Shown here in pieces: positions 1-8,178 of a DNA stretch of 64,000 nt. The stretch's first letter is position 1. Each line of letters begins with the position of its first letter. The notes under the pieces were generated by a model. The model searched no databases. It had not been told where the DNA came from and saw only the letters and a list, made by a program, of their open reading frames with translations. A program made the position numbers and the translations under genes. Source of the stretch: Candidatus Pristimantibacillus lignocellulolyticus (lineage in GTDB: Bacteria > Bacillota > Bacilli > Paenibacillales > Paenibacillaceae); assembly GCA_023639215.1 (NCBI GenBank), contig CP097899.1, forward strand, positions 1,122,501 to 1,186,500. The letters run 5' to 3'.

Positions 1-19
1 TTTTTTGAATTTACCACTC

Positions 20-331
20 TTAGAATAGACCTGGAATCTTCATTCCGCCAGTGTACTTACCCATATCCTGGTTAGCTAGTTCTTCTGCTTTTGTAAGAGC
101 ATCGTTAACAGCTGTTACAACAAGATCTTGTAACATTTCAATATCTTCTGGATCAACAGCTTCTGGACTAATTGCAATATTAAGCAGTTTTTTGTGACCG
201 CTAATTGTAACCGTTACAACACCACCACCAGCACTTCCTTCAACTGTTTTTGTTTCAAGTTCCTCTTGTGCTTTAAGCATTTGTGCTTGCATTTTTTTAA
301 CTTGTTTCATCATTTGGTTCATATTATTCAT
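20..331 (-). CDS. ybaB: YbaB/EbfC family nucleoid-associated protein
   Basis: A 103-residue DNA-binding protein of the YbaB/EbfC (B. subtilis YaaK) family. The Met/Gln/Lys-rich N-terminal helix is followed by the conserved stretches EGSAGGGVVTVTISG and VDPEDIEMLQDLV, and the protein ends in PGLF as family members do. Length is normal (about 100-107). The ATG at 331 is chosen over the upstream GTG at 340 because GAGGTGA lies at good spacing before it. The gene follows dnaX by about 20 bp on the same strand, the conserved dnaX-ybaB-recR order; recR would lie just outside the window. Family members bind DNA as dimers; a link to recombination repair is inferred from the neighbourhood only. Confidence 0.93.
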   Translation of the reverse strand: MNNMNQMMKQVKKMQAQMLKAQEELETKTVEGSAGGGVVTVTISGHKKLLNIAISPEAVDPEDIEMLQDLVVTAVNDALTKAEELANQDMGKYTGGMKIPGLF

Positions 332-349
332 TACATTCACCTCATTAGA

Positions 350-2083
350 TTATTTGTCTGTTACCACAACTAGATCTTCACCAAATAACTTTACAGCTTC
401 TTCGATCCAGATCGGTTGTTGCTTAGTTTCATTTATAGAAATATCCTCAGGCTCTAGCTCTAATGCTTCTGTCGGAGATTGTGATGTCCCTTCCATAGCA
501 TTTTGCCAGTCCTTGAGCATGACGGTAACCAATTGGTAAGGCTTACCCAGTACTTCTTGGGATACTTGTTCAATTAATTCTCGATGAGTTGGTTTTTCCG
601 TTGTTTCGCGATGGATTTCATTTTTGAACGTTAATAACAATTGTTGATCAACTGCAGATACTAGTTCACTATCTCTCAACCAAGCATGCACAGTCACTTT
701 ACGATCTTTCACTCGCATTAACACATCGCTCCAGTTCATTCGAGCTTGATTAGTCTCTTGTGAACTAGCTGCAACAACATATTGGTCTAATTTAATTTTC
801 GGACGATTGACGCCCGTACTCGTAAATGATTTACGTGTGACTGTTCGATCGGTTGCATTCGATGCAGCTGGCGTAGCTTGTATTCCTTGCTTCATTAGCT
901 GGGCTAATTTACCCTCTAACTTTTGCACATGTTGTCGTAGTTCTACAATCTCGTGGCTACTTGCAGCTGAAGCACCACCTTGAACACCACTACTAGATTG
1001 CGAAGTTGAACAAAGTTTTAAGAGTGCAACTTCCAAAAGTGTTTGCGGCTGAGCAGCATGGCGTAACTCTTGTTGATAATGATTCAATGTTTCAATCATA
1101 CTAAACAATGATTCTGGGCTATACGACTCTGCCATCTGTATAAATCTTTCATGATCTACGATTCTTTCAGTAGCTGCATTACCTTGCGGGGCAAGTTTTA
1201 ACACTAACAAGTCACGGAAGTAATAAATAAGATTCTCCATGCACTTATCTGGACTTTTACCACCTTGCATAAGCCCCTCAACAAGTGGCAGCATTTTCGA
1301 TACATCCCGCTCCTTGATCGCTTCTGCTAATTGATAAAATTGTTCAGCAGCAATACCGCCTGTGACATCTACTGCAGCTTCTAATGTAATATTGCGATCA
1401 GCAAAGGCAGCCGTCTGCTCTAATAAGCTGATAGCGTCACGCATGCCACCTTCTGATAATCGTGCAATATAAGCGAGTGCTTCATTAGTCGCTTCAATAC
1501 CTTCTTCTTCACAAATCTCTTGAAGTCGCTCAACCTGCTCTGAAGTAGAAACCTGCCTAAAATCAAAGCGCTGACAACGTGAAATAATTGTAGCAGGCAA
1601 CTTATGTGGTTCCGTTGTTGCTAATATGAATATAACATGTGGAGGCGGTTCTTCCAATGTCTTCAGAAGTGCATTGAATGCTTCTGCAGTTAACATATGA
1701 ACCTCATCGATAATATAAACCTTAAATCGAACTTCCGTAGGAGCATATCTTACTTTATCGCGTATATCACGAATTTCATCAATACCACGATTTGATGCCG
1801 CATCGATTTCAACAACATCCATAATATGTCCTTCTGTTATTCCAATACAATTATCACATTGATTACAAGGTTCGATAGATGGACCATGTTCACAATTGAC
1901 AGCCTTCGCCAATACTTTAGCAGTTGTTGTCTTACCAGTACCACGAGGGCCGTTGAACAAATATGCATGTGAAACACGTTGTTCACGTATCGCATTTTGT
2001 AGCGTCTGTATAATATGCTGTTGTCCGACCATATCCTTGAACATCTGCGGACGCCAAGAACGATATAGAGCTATATGTGACAC
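350..2083 (-). CDS. dnaX: DNA polymerase III subunit gamma/tau
   Basis: Clamp-loader ATPase of the replicative polymerase. The N-terminal AAA+ domain has Walker A GPRGTGKTTTAK (near residue 45), a zinc module with four Cys (CEHG...CNQCDNC), Walker B IIDEVHML and an arginine-finger region (TIISRCQRF). It is followed by the oligomerisation domain, a Gln/Ser-rich linker and a C-terminal tau-like part. The reading frame opens further upstream, but the GTG at 2083 follows AGAGGAG by 8 nt and begins SHIALYRSWRPQ, the usual DnaX N terminus, so it is taken as the start. It lies downstream of the SRP RNA and upstream of ybaB, as in B. subtilis. I did not identify a programmed frameshift site. Confidence 0.97.
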   Translation of the reverse strand: MSHIALYRSWRPQMFKDMVGQQHIIQTLQNAIREQRVSHAYLFNGPRGTGKTTTAKVLAKAVNCEHGPSIEPCNQCDNCIGITEGHIMDVVEIDAASNRGIDEIRDIRDKVRYAPTEVRFKVYIIDEVHMLTAEAFNALLKTLEEPPPHVIFILATTEPHKLPATIISRCQRFDFRQVSTSEQVERLQEICEEEGIEATNEALAYIARLSEGGMRDAISLLEQTAAFADRNITLEAAVDVTGGIAAEQFYQLAEAIKERDVSKMLPLVEGLMQGGKSPDKCMENLIYYFRDLLVLKLAPQGNAATERIVDHERFIQMAESYSPESLFSMIETLNHYQQELRHAAQPQTLLEVALLKLCSTSQSSSGVQGGASAASSHEIVELRQHVQKLEGKLAQLMKQGIQATPAASNATDRTVTRKSFTSTGVNRPKIKLDQYVVAASSQETNQARMNWSDVLMRVKDRKVTVHAWLRDSELVSAVDQQLLLTFKNEIHRETTEKPTHRELIEQVSQEVLGKPYQLVTVMLKDWQNAMEGTSQSPTEALELEPEDISINETKQQPIWIEEAVKLFGEDLVVVTDK

Positions 2084-2189
2084 GTTACGTTCTCCTCTAA
2101 TTTCTATATAGTAAATCATATAGTTATTTCGTCATCTCATTATACTACATGTATTGTCTTAACAACATATTTTCACACAATTACACACA

Positions 2190-2236
2190 AAAATACCTGC
2201 CAATCATTAAGAGTACACTCTTACCATTGGCAGGTT
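2190..2236 (-). terminator. Rho-independent terminator of the SRP RNA
   Basis: An inverted repeat with arms ACCTGCCAAT and ATTGGCAGGT and a second inner pairing (TAAGAG/CTCTTA) is followed on the minus strand by TATTTTTG. It lies directly downstream of the SRP RNA and upstream of dnaX. Confidence 0.75.
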
Positions 2237-2269
2237 ATTTGTAGGCTACGCCTTTTGTTCATTCATTTA

Positions 2270-2546
2270 GTACCGTGCACCTATCTTCGATAGAAGCGAT
2301 CCAAGCGACTTTCTTACTACATAGCTCGAGCAAGGCACTCCCTCGGCACATGAACTAACTTACTTATGGCTGCTTCCTTCCGGACCTGACCAGGTTCATA
2401 AGCGTCCATTGCGAAGGACCCCACTGTCAACACTACTTGCAAGCGTCAGACCTCACATCGACAACACCTAGAATAGGAATTCAACCTCGCTATAGCGGAT
2501 TGCGAGTTACAGGGCACCGCTACCTCCCCATCTAGCACGGCAAGAA
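2270..2546 (-). ncRNA. scr: Signal recognition particle RNA (scRNA, long Alu-containing form)
   Basis: On the minus strand this contains the universal SRP helix 8 core: ATGAACCTGGTCAGGTCC followed by GGAAGGAAGCAGC, with the flanking CCTTCGCAATGGACGC. The 5' part, GCCGTGCTAGATGGGGAGG and GGTGCCCTGTAACTCGC, is the Alu domain seen in B. subtilis scRNA. The 5' GCCGTGC pairs with GCACGGT at the 3' end, giving a length of about 275 nt, the Bacillus long form rather than 4.5S RNA. Ends are estimated from this pairing and from the promoter. It sits upstream of dnaX as in B. subtilis. It is the RNA scaffold for Ffh-dependent membrane targeting. Confidence 0.96.
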
Positions 2547-2548
2547 TC

Positions 2549-2577
2549 AGTATATTACAATATGAGCAAAAGTGCAA
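2549..2577 (-). promoter_or_regulatory. Sigma-A promoter of the SRP RNA
   Basis: On the minus strand TTGCAC, a 17-bp spacer, then TATACT, about 7 bp before the predicted RNA 5' end. This is a near-consensus housekeeping promoter, as expected for an abundant stable RNA. Confidence 0.8.
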
Positions 2578-2630
2578 CCATCTCACAATCTGTTCACAAA
2601 AGTATGTTATATTTATTGGCCACATACTTT

Positions 2631-2900
2631 GATGTTTTCGCATGTTTATGTTGTATGGACACTGGTTTTGCGGTCTATTGCGACGTTTTCTCGTATCTAT
2701 ACTGCATAGACACTAGTTTTACGGTCTATTGCGACGTTTTCGAGTGTTTCTACTGCATAGACATTAGTTTTACGGTCTATTGCGACGTTTTCACGAATTT
2801 TTGCTACATAGACACTAATTTCACAGTCTATTGCGAAGTTTTCGCGTATTTATGCTCCGTAGACACTAGTTTTGCGTTACATTATGACGTTTTCGCATAC
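2631..2900. repeat. 51-bp tandem repeat array (five full units plus a partial sixth)
   Basis: Units begin with GA(C/T/A)GTTTTC at 2631, 2682, 2733, 2784, 2835 and 2886, an exact 51-bp period. Each unit holds a short inverted repeat (CATAGAC ... GTCTATTG). Because 51 is a multiple of three, a plus-strand frame stays open over the array and reads as 17-residue repeats (DVF..LYCIDTSFTVYC type). The frame has no ribosome binding site, and its start lies inside the SRP RNA promoter, so the array is most likely non-coding. Units differ from one another at many positions, so the array is not very recent. Confidence 0.85.
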
Positions 2901-2940
2901 TTATATCCTAAACAGTACATGAACACTGTAACGCACGATA

Positions 2941-3006
2941 ATTGGGGCTGTAGCACAGTCTCCGTCGACTATGCTACAGCCCCAATCATTGTGACCACTA
3001 GCACCA
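2941..3006 (-). repeat. Palindrome-bearing copy of the dispersed 3'-end repeat family, downstream of rpmE
   Basis: Perfect 15-bp arms (ATTGGGGCTGTAGCA at 2941-2955, its complement at 2972-2986) form a hairpin. The minus-strand text GCTAGTGGTCAC ... GATTGGGGCTGTAGC ... AGTCGACGG resembles the repeat after ywhD (GCTAGTGATCACGAAGAT ... GACGTAGCTTAGTCGACGG) in the same orientation relative to the upstream gene. It lies beyond the rpmE terminator. Confidence 0.55.
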
Positions 3007-3020
3007 AGATTGATATAATA

Positions 3021-3062
3021 AAAAAAAGCCTCCGATGGCTTGTACAAGCCACCGAAGACTTT
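3021..3062 (-). terminator. Rho-independent terminator of rpmE
   Basis: On the minus strand AGTCTTCGGTGGCTTG, a short loop, CAAGCCATCGGAGGCT, then eight T residues. It lies about 40 bp after the rpmE stop codon. Confidence 0.9.
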
Positions 3063-3099
3063 CCTATGTTCCCTATAATAGGCACATATACGATATGGA

Positions 3100-3297
3100 T
3101 TAGATACCGTATTTCTTTTTGAAACGATCTACACGACCGCCTGCATCCAGGAACTTTTGCTTACCCGTGAAGAATGGGTGGCATGCGGAACAAACTTCTA
3201 CTTTAAGAGTCGATTTAATCGAACCTGTTTCGAAAGTGTTGCCACAAGAGCAAGTTGCTGTAACGGCGTGGTATGTCGGATGAATACCTTGTTTCAT
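3100..3297 (-). CDS. rpmE: 50S ribosomal protein L31
   Basis: Ribosomal protein L31, 66 residues. The Cys pattern C-S-C (TATCSCGNTF) and C-S-A-C (VEVCSACHPF) marks the zinc-binding C+ form rather than the zinc-independent RpmE2 type. HPFFTGKQKF and GRVDRFKKKYG are typical. The ATG at 3297 is preferred to the GTG two codons upstream because AGAGGTG then lies 6 nt before it and the protein begins MKQGIHP like its homologues. It is a single-gene unit with its own terminator, next to rho as in B. subtilis. Confidence 0.97.
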   Translation of the reverse strand: MKQGIHPTYHAVTATCSCGNTFETGSIKSTLKVEVCSACHPFFTGKQKFLDAGGRVDRFKKKYGI

Positions 3298-3403
3298 CTC
3301 GTTCACCTCTTTCTGCCCTGGATCTCATACGGACCAGAGTTTTATGCACATAAAATGAGTTTAACAGACTAAAGGTTCAATTGCAATGGAAAAGATGCGT
3401 AAC

Positions 3404-4660
3404 CTACTTGCGTCTAAATCCCTCTGGTGGTACATGAGTATAGGAACCAATAACTACGTCTGGTAACTCTTCACGGAATATTTGAAGCATCTGCTTCATA
3501 CCGTAAATTTCACCTTTAGCTTTAGGAATAAGATTCAAATAACTTTCAGGATCGATATTAAGATTCCTCATTTGAATCATTTTAAGTTTTGTACGTTTAC
3601 AGAAATCAATCATTGCTTCTATTTCTTCTTCACGATCTGTAACTCCTGGGAAGATCAAATAGTTAATAGATGTATATACACCTTGCTCAGCAGCATAGAT
3701 CAAAGATTTCTCAACATTTTGTAGTGTGTACCCTCTAGGACGATAGTATGCATTGTAATGTTCCTCTACAGCACTAATCGTACTAACACGCATAAGATCA
3801 AGTCCCTCATCGACAATAGCACGGATAAAATCAGTAATTCCGGCATTCGTGTTAATGTTAATGTAGCCTTGATTAGTCTGACTACGAACTTGCTTCATAG
3901 CTTCAACAATTATTTTAACTTGAGTCGAAGGTTCACCTTCACAACCTTGTCCAAAACTAATAATAGAATCAGGGTGTTTCAAATGTTCAAGCATAACCTG
4001 TGCTACTTCATCAACTTGAGGCTTGAAATTCATTCGAGTCTGAGGCGCAACAAATCCGCTATCATCAGGTTGTTCAGAAATACATCCGAAACAGCCAGCA
4101 TTACATGAGAATGATACAGGCACCCCGCCCTCCCAACGATTCAAGAACGTGTTAGAAGCCGTAAGACATTCATATTCAAGTGCACAATTAGAAAGGTGCT
4201 TATACAGACGATTTTCCGGATATGTCGTTAGAAGTCGATCTACTTCGATCTTCAGTTCATCACGATCGCAATTTTCCGGATCCCAACGTTCAGGCTCATC
4301 GCATTGTTCAGCGGTAACATAGAACTCCCCATCTTTCCAGACAACCGCTGTATAACCGAAGAGTGGGAATTTCTCATTCGGATCTGATTTCACATATCCA
4401 GGAATATTCAGACGAGTATATCCTTGCGGAAGCAATGCTCCTACCGCCTGTGCTCCATCACCTATAACTTGCATTTCACCTGTATCTGGATCAAGTGCAA
4501 TAGGCTTACTGAATGGCAGACTAACAAGTGTCGCTCCATCAGGTAAGGGGATTAATTCATCCTCCATAATCTCCACAATCATATCGCCACTTCTAGCTAA
4601 CGCAATATAATCTGGATGATCATATACATTTCCTTGTTCATCTGCATATACGAGATTCAT
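3404..4660 (-). CDS. Radical SAM protein of unknown function
   Basis: A 418-residue protein. An N-terminal part of about 165 residues has no motif I recognise; a radical SAM core follows, with the cluster-binding motif CNAGCFGC (C-x3-C-x2-C, near residue 185). After it come GQGCEGEPSTQ (SAM-binding region), ININTNAG and a TIM-barrel-like C terminus (YLIFPGVTDREEEIEAM). The start ATG follows AGGAGGG by 4 nt. It stands alone between rpmE and rho, without substrate-defining neighbours. Family membership is firm; the substrate is unknown. It may be a conserved Paenibacillaceae protein, but I cannot assign a pathway. Confidence 0.85.
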   Translation of the reverse strand: MNLVYADEQGNVYDHPDYIALARSGDMIVEIMEDELIPLPDGATLVSLPFSKPIALDPDTGEMQVIGDGAQAVGALLPQGYTRLNIPGYVKSDPNEKFPLFGYTAVVWKDGEFYVTAEQCDEPERWDPENCDRDELKIEVDRLLTTYPENRLYKHLSNCALEYECLTASNTFLNRWEGGVPVSFSCNAGCFGCISEQPDDSGFVAPQTRMNFKPQVDEVAQVMLEHLKHPDSIISFGQGCEGEPSTQVKIIVEAMKQVRSQTNQGYININTNAGITDFIRAIVDEGLDLMRVSTISAVEEHYNAYYRPRGYTLQNVEKSLIYAAEQGVYTSINYLIFPGVTDREEEIEAMIDFCKRTKLKMIQMRNLNIDPESYLNLIPKAKGEIYGMKQMLQIFREELPDVVIGSYTHVPPEGFRRK

Positions 4661-4675
4661 GTTGCCCTCCTAAAA

Positions 4676-4919
4676 CTTTTTGTGACTTCATCGAAATACT
4701 TCTTGAATACAAAAAGTACATCGAAAGCATACTCAAAACTTCTCAAAGCTTCCAAATAGACTTCAACGTAATTGAAAAGTACATCGGAAGCAAGAATCTA
4801 TCTTTTTGTGACTTCATCGAAATACTTCTTGAATATATAAAGTACATCGAAAGCATACTCAAACTTTTCAAAGCTTCCAAATTGACTTCAACGTAATTGA
4901 AAAGTACATCGAAAGCTTA
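4676..4919. repeat. 126-bp tandem duplication in the rho 3' region
   Basis: CTTTTTGTGACTTCATCG starts at 4676 and again at 4802, and the following bases match with few differences until about 4919. Within and beyond these copies the motif AAGTACATCGAAAG (or close forms) occurs six times up to 4984. Read on the minus strand this is CTTTCGATGTACTTTTC, the 3' arm and T-tract of the hairpin just downstream of rho. No credible gene lies in 4661-5073. Confidence 0.8.
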
Positions 4920-4970
4920 ATCTAATATTTTATCCAAACCATGTTTTGTAAATGAAAAGTACATCGAAAT

Positions 4971-5012
4971 GAAAAGTACATCGAAAGTAAAATCCCATTC
5001 TCTCGATGTACT
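4971..5012 (-). terminator. Rho-independent terminator of rho
   Basis: On the minus strand AGTACATCGA (5012-5003), an 18-nt loop, TCGATGTACT (4984-4975), then TTTTC. It is about 60 bp after the rho stop. The 3' arm is the unit that recurs through the neighbouring repeats. Confidence 0.7.
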
Positions 5013-5073
5013 ATAAGATATACTTCTCGAATTTAATAAGCACATCAGTATTTCACTTAATTAATGAAGTTCA

Positions 5074-6441
5074 TTATTTTACAATTTGAGAGGATTGCGT
5101 TGTTCTAGTAGGCGGTTTGCGAGTAGTAGATGATGATGCAGGTCTTTTGGCACCAGACAACTCTTGCTTAGGCTTATCTAGTTTTGGAGTATCGGTGGCA
5201 GTATCCAATGACATTAAGAACTGCTCATTATTCTCCGCATCTTTAATTTTCTTCAGGAATTGATCAACAAATTCGAAGGAATCATTCATGTTTTTACGGA
5301 TTGCCCATATTTTCTCAAGCTCATCCTTAGAAAGTAACAGTTCTTCTCTACGAGTTCCCGAACGACGAATATCTATAGCAGGGAATAATCTACGCTCAGC
5401 AAGCTTACGATCGAGATGAAGCTCCATATTACCCGTACCCTTAAATTCTTCATAAATAATATCATCCATACGAGAACCCGTCTCTATTAATGCGGTAGCT
5501 AAAATAGTTAAGCTACCACCTTCTTCAACATTACGAGCCGAACCGAAAAAGCGTTTAGGACGATGGAATGCCGCTGGGTCAATACCACCACTTAATGTTC
5601 TACCAGATGGCGGAACGTGAAGATTGAAAGCTCTAGCAAGTCTGGTAATACTATCTAATAGAATGACAACATCTTTTTTATGCTCTACAAGACGCAAAGC
5701 ACGCTCAAGTACAAGTTCAGCTACTTTAATATGATTTTCTGGAAGTTCATCAAAGGTAGAAGCAACAACTTCACCTTTCACAGAACGTTGCATATCGGTA
5801 ACTTCTTCTGGACGCTCATCAATAAGAAGAATAAACAACTCAATATCAGGGTTATTCGTTGAAATACTGTTGGCAATTTCTTTCAAGAGTAGAGTCTTAC
5901 CTGCTTTTGGAGGAGCGACAATAAGTCCACGTTGTCCTAGACCTACTGGTGCTAATAAATCCATAATACGAGTGGAGATTTTATTTTGCTGTGTTTCTAG
6001 CGTTAATTTCTTGTCGGGATAAAGTGCAGTAAGTGCAGGGAAGTGTAAACGTTCTTGTGCCGTTTCAGGACTTTCTCCATTAACTGCATTTACTTGAAGT
6101 AGACCATAATAACGTTCACTATCTTTAGGTAGTCTACATTTACCCGATACTAAATCTCCGTTTCTCAGATCAAATTTACGAATTTGAGAGGCTGAGATAT
6201 AGATATCCTCTTTACTAGGTAAATAGTTGATCGGACGTAGGAAGCCGAAACCATCCGGCAACACTTCCAATACGCCTTCCATAAATAAAAATCCACTTTT
6301 CTCTGCTTGAGCACGTAGTATAGCAAAAATTAGTTCTTTCTTTTTCAATTGACCATAATACGGAATTTGATATTGTTTTGCGAGCTTATATAGCTCAGTC
6401 AACTTCATATTCTCCAAATCAGCAATTTGAAGATCTGACAT
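5074..6441 (-). CDS. rho: Transcription termination factor Rho
   Basis: Hexameric RNA-dependent ATPase that ends transcription. The 455-residue protein has an N-terminal helical domain, a cold-shock-like RNA-binding domain (GVLEVLPDGFGFLR, near residues 55-70) and the RecA-like motor: Walker A VAPPKAGKTLLLKE, Walker B VVILLDSITRLARA, the Q/R-loop region GGIDPAAFHRPKRFF and ERRLFPAIDIRRSGTR. The last 40 residues are Ser/Thr/Pro/Lys-rich and look disordered. The start ATG follows GTGGTGAG. It lies in the conserved rpmE-rho-murA order. Confidence 0.97.
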   Translation of the reverse strand: MSDLQIADLENMKLTELYKLAKQYQIPYYGQLKKKELIFAILRAQAEKSGFLFMEGVLEVLPDGFGFLRPINYLPSKEDIYISASQIRKFDLRNGDLVSGKCRLPKDSERYYGLLQVNAVNGESPETAQERLHFPALTALYPDKKLTLETQQNKISTRIMDLLAPVGLGQRGLIVAPPKAGKTLLLKEIANSISTNNPDIELFILLIDERPEEVTDMQRSVKGEVVASTFDELPENHIKVAELVLERALRLVEHKKDVVILLDSITRLARAFNLHVPPSGRTLSGGIDPAAFHRPKRFFGSARNVEEGGSLTILATALIETGSRMDDIIYEEFKGTGNMELHLDRKLAERRLFPAIDIRRSGTRREELLLSKDELEKIWAIRKNMNDSFEFVDQFLKKIKDAENNEQFLMSLDTATDTPKLDKPKQELSGAKRPASSSTTRKPPTRTTQSSQIVK

Positions 6442-6550
6442 GATCTCACCACTTTATTATAAAATATAGAATCAGCTATTGATTAATCAGCATTGCCTGA
6501 TCATCATGAATCTATTCTATGACAGTGCTAACTGTTTACTCTCCCGAAGT

Positions 6551-7804
6551 CTAGCTATCTTCTCTCCACACTTCAGCACCTAGTATACTCAAATTCTCAA
6601 CTAGTCGATCATAACCGCGATCGATATATTCTACGTTAGTAATTTCCGTGACTTCGTCTTTTACAGTAAGGGCAGCCACAACAAGTGCCGCACCAGCACG
6701 AAGATCTGCCGCTTTTACTTTAGCAGCTCTTAAAGGACCACCTTCAATTACAGCTGTTCTACCTTCAACACGAATATTAGCTCCCATTAACGCTAATTCT
6801 GGAACATGTTTAAACCTAGTTCCATAAACATAATCAGAAAGTAAACTCGTACCCACTGCACAAGTAAGCAAAGAAGTCATTGGAGATTGCATATCAGTTG
6901 GAAAACCAGGATACACAAGTGCTTTCACATCAATAGCGTTATACTCTTGTTTACCAATAATACGGATGGATTCATCATATTCGATAACCTCAACACCCAT
7001 TTCTTGCAATTTGGCAGTAAGTGCCTCAAGATGTTTAGGAATAACGTTATCGATTAACACATTTCCTCTAGTAGCTGCTGCTGCGATCATATACGTTCCC
7101 GCTTGAATACGATCAGAAATAACAGAGTGACGGCAACCTTTCATCTCACTCACGCCTTCAATACGAATAGTTTCAGTACCCGCACCTTTAATCTTTGCAC
7201 CCATAGCAGTCAATAATGTCGCTACATCAACGATTTCCGGCTCTTTTGCAGCATTTTCAATAATAGTAACACCAATTGCACGTGATGCAGCAAGCATAAT
7301 ATTGATCGTTGCACCAACACTAGCTACATCAAGATATATTTTCGCTCCGCGTAATTGCTCAGCTTTTATATGCAAAGCGCCTTGTTCATTCGTCACTACC
7401 GCACCTAACGCTTCAAAACCTTTAATATGTTGATCGATAGGGCGAGGTTCAAAGTTACAGCCTCCAGGCATTCCAATAGTCGCTTCTCCGAAACGACCAA
7501 GCAGTGCTCCCATCAAATAATAAGATGCACGAAGCTTTTTGACATTACCGTTAGGCATTGGTTTAGATATTAAATGTGTAGGATTTATACGAATTTCATC
7601 GTCTTTTCGAGACACAACTGCGCCCAATTCCTCGAGTATTTCTGCATAAATAGCTACATCGCTAATGTTAGGTAAATTATCTAAAATCACTTCAGATTCA
7701 GCTAAAACTGCTGCTGGTAATAAAGCAATCGCACTATTTTTGGCTCCACTAATTGTTACCGTTCCGTTAAGTGGATTACCTCCGCGTATCATTAATTTCT
7801 CCAT
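6551..7804 (-). CDS. murA: UDP-N-acetylglucosamine 1-carboxyvinyltransferase
   Basis: First committed step of peptidoglycan synthesis: enolpyruvyl transfer from PEP to UDP-GlcNAc, in the cytosol. The inverse alpha/beta fold motifs are visible: ISGAKNSA (substrate Lys), MPGGCNFEPRPID with the PEP/fosfomycin-binding Cys, VYPGFPTDMQSP and EDGR-like GRTAVIEGG. The ATG at 7804 gives MEKLMIRGGNPLNG, matching known N termini; GGGAGG precedes it by 12 nt, a rather long spacing. Upstream codons of the open frame run through a leader hairpin and are excluded. B. subtilis has fba between this gene and spo0F; here it is absent. Two MurA paralogues are usual in Firmicutes; position (rho side) suggests the MurAB/MurZ-type copy. 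Confidence 0.96.
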   Translation of the reverse strand: MEKLMIRGGNPLNGTVTISGAKNSAIALLPAAVLAESEVILDNLPNISDVAIYAEILEELGAVVSRKDDEIRINPTHLISKPMPNGNVKKLRASYYLMGALLGRFGEATIGMPGGCNFEPRPIDQHIKGFEALGAVVTNEQGALHIKAEQLRGAKIYLDVASVGATINIMLAASRAIGVTIIENAAKEPEIVDVATLLTAMGAKIKGAGTETIRIEGVSEMKGCRHSVISDRIQAGTYMIAAAATRGNVLIDNVIPKHLEALTAKLQEMGVEVIEYDESIRIIGKQEYNAIDVKALVYPGFPTDMQSPMTSLLTCAVGTSLLSDYVYGTRFKHVPELALMGANIRVEGRTAVIEGGPLRAAKVKAADLRAGAALVVAALTVKDEVTEITNVEYIDRGYDRLVENLSILGAEVWREDS

Positions 7805-7843
7805 TAATCTATTGGTCCTCCCGTTGCTTGGAAGTCTACATAG

Positions 7844-7903
7844 TAAAAACCGCCGCATGCGTGCCCTCAAAAAATGAGAAAGCGCACTGACAACAGGCGG
7901 TTT
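7844..7903 (-). promoter_or_regulatory. Terminator-like hairpin in the murA leader
   Basis: On the minus strand AAACCGCC (7903-7896) pairs with GGCGGTTT (7854-7847), followed by TTTTTAC. Within the loop GTGC/GCAC and CTCA/TGAG can also pair. It lies about 40 nt upstream of the murA start and more than 230 nt past the spo0F terminator, so it is more likely a leader attenuator than the end of spo0F. No ligand class recognised. The rest of 7904-8140 holds nothing I can name. Confidence 0.5.
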
Positions 7904-8140
7904 ACATGTGTCCCTTGTCCCATGTTTCTAATATTCCGTAGTGTTTAATAGATAACATTATATATAGGATCAAATTTTCTAATCCCTATCCATTTAAATT
8001 ATATCTATATTATGCTAAGTCAGCGAAGAACATACATTCTTTCGAACAAGTTCACACTCACTACTAAGCAAACTAATTCAACGATATTATAGCATAGTGT
8101 ACTCTGATTTCATACCGCATATTAAAACTACAAAATAATA

Positions 8141-8173
8141 GAAGCATCGCCACGATAACGTAACGACGCTTCC
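8141..8173 (-). terminator. Terminator of spo0F
   Basis: On the minus strand GAAGCGTCG and CGATGCTTC pair (one G-U), followed by TATTATTTTG. It starts 6 bp after the spo0F stop. Confidence 0.6.
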
Positions 8174-8178
8174 ATTCA

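Noticed and set aside
350..2083. Programmed frameshift giving separate gamma and tau
   Set aside because: I found no clear slippery heptamer with a downstream hairpin; full-length product only is annotated.
2562..3122. 186-codon plus-strand frame across the 51-bp array
   Set aside because: No ribosome binding site, start inside the SRP RNA promoter, and it runs through the palindrome and the rpmE terminator; not listed as a gene, only as a repeat finding.
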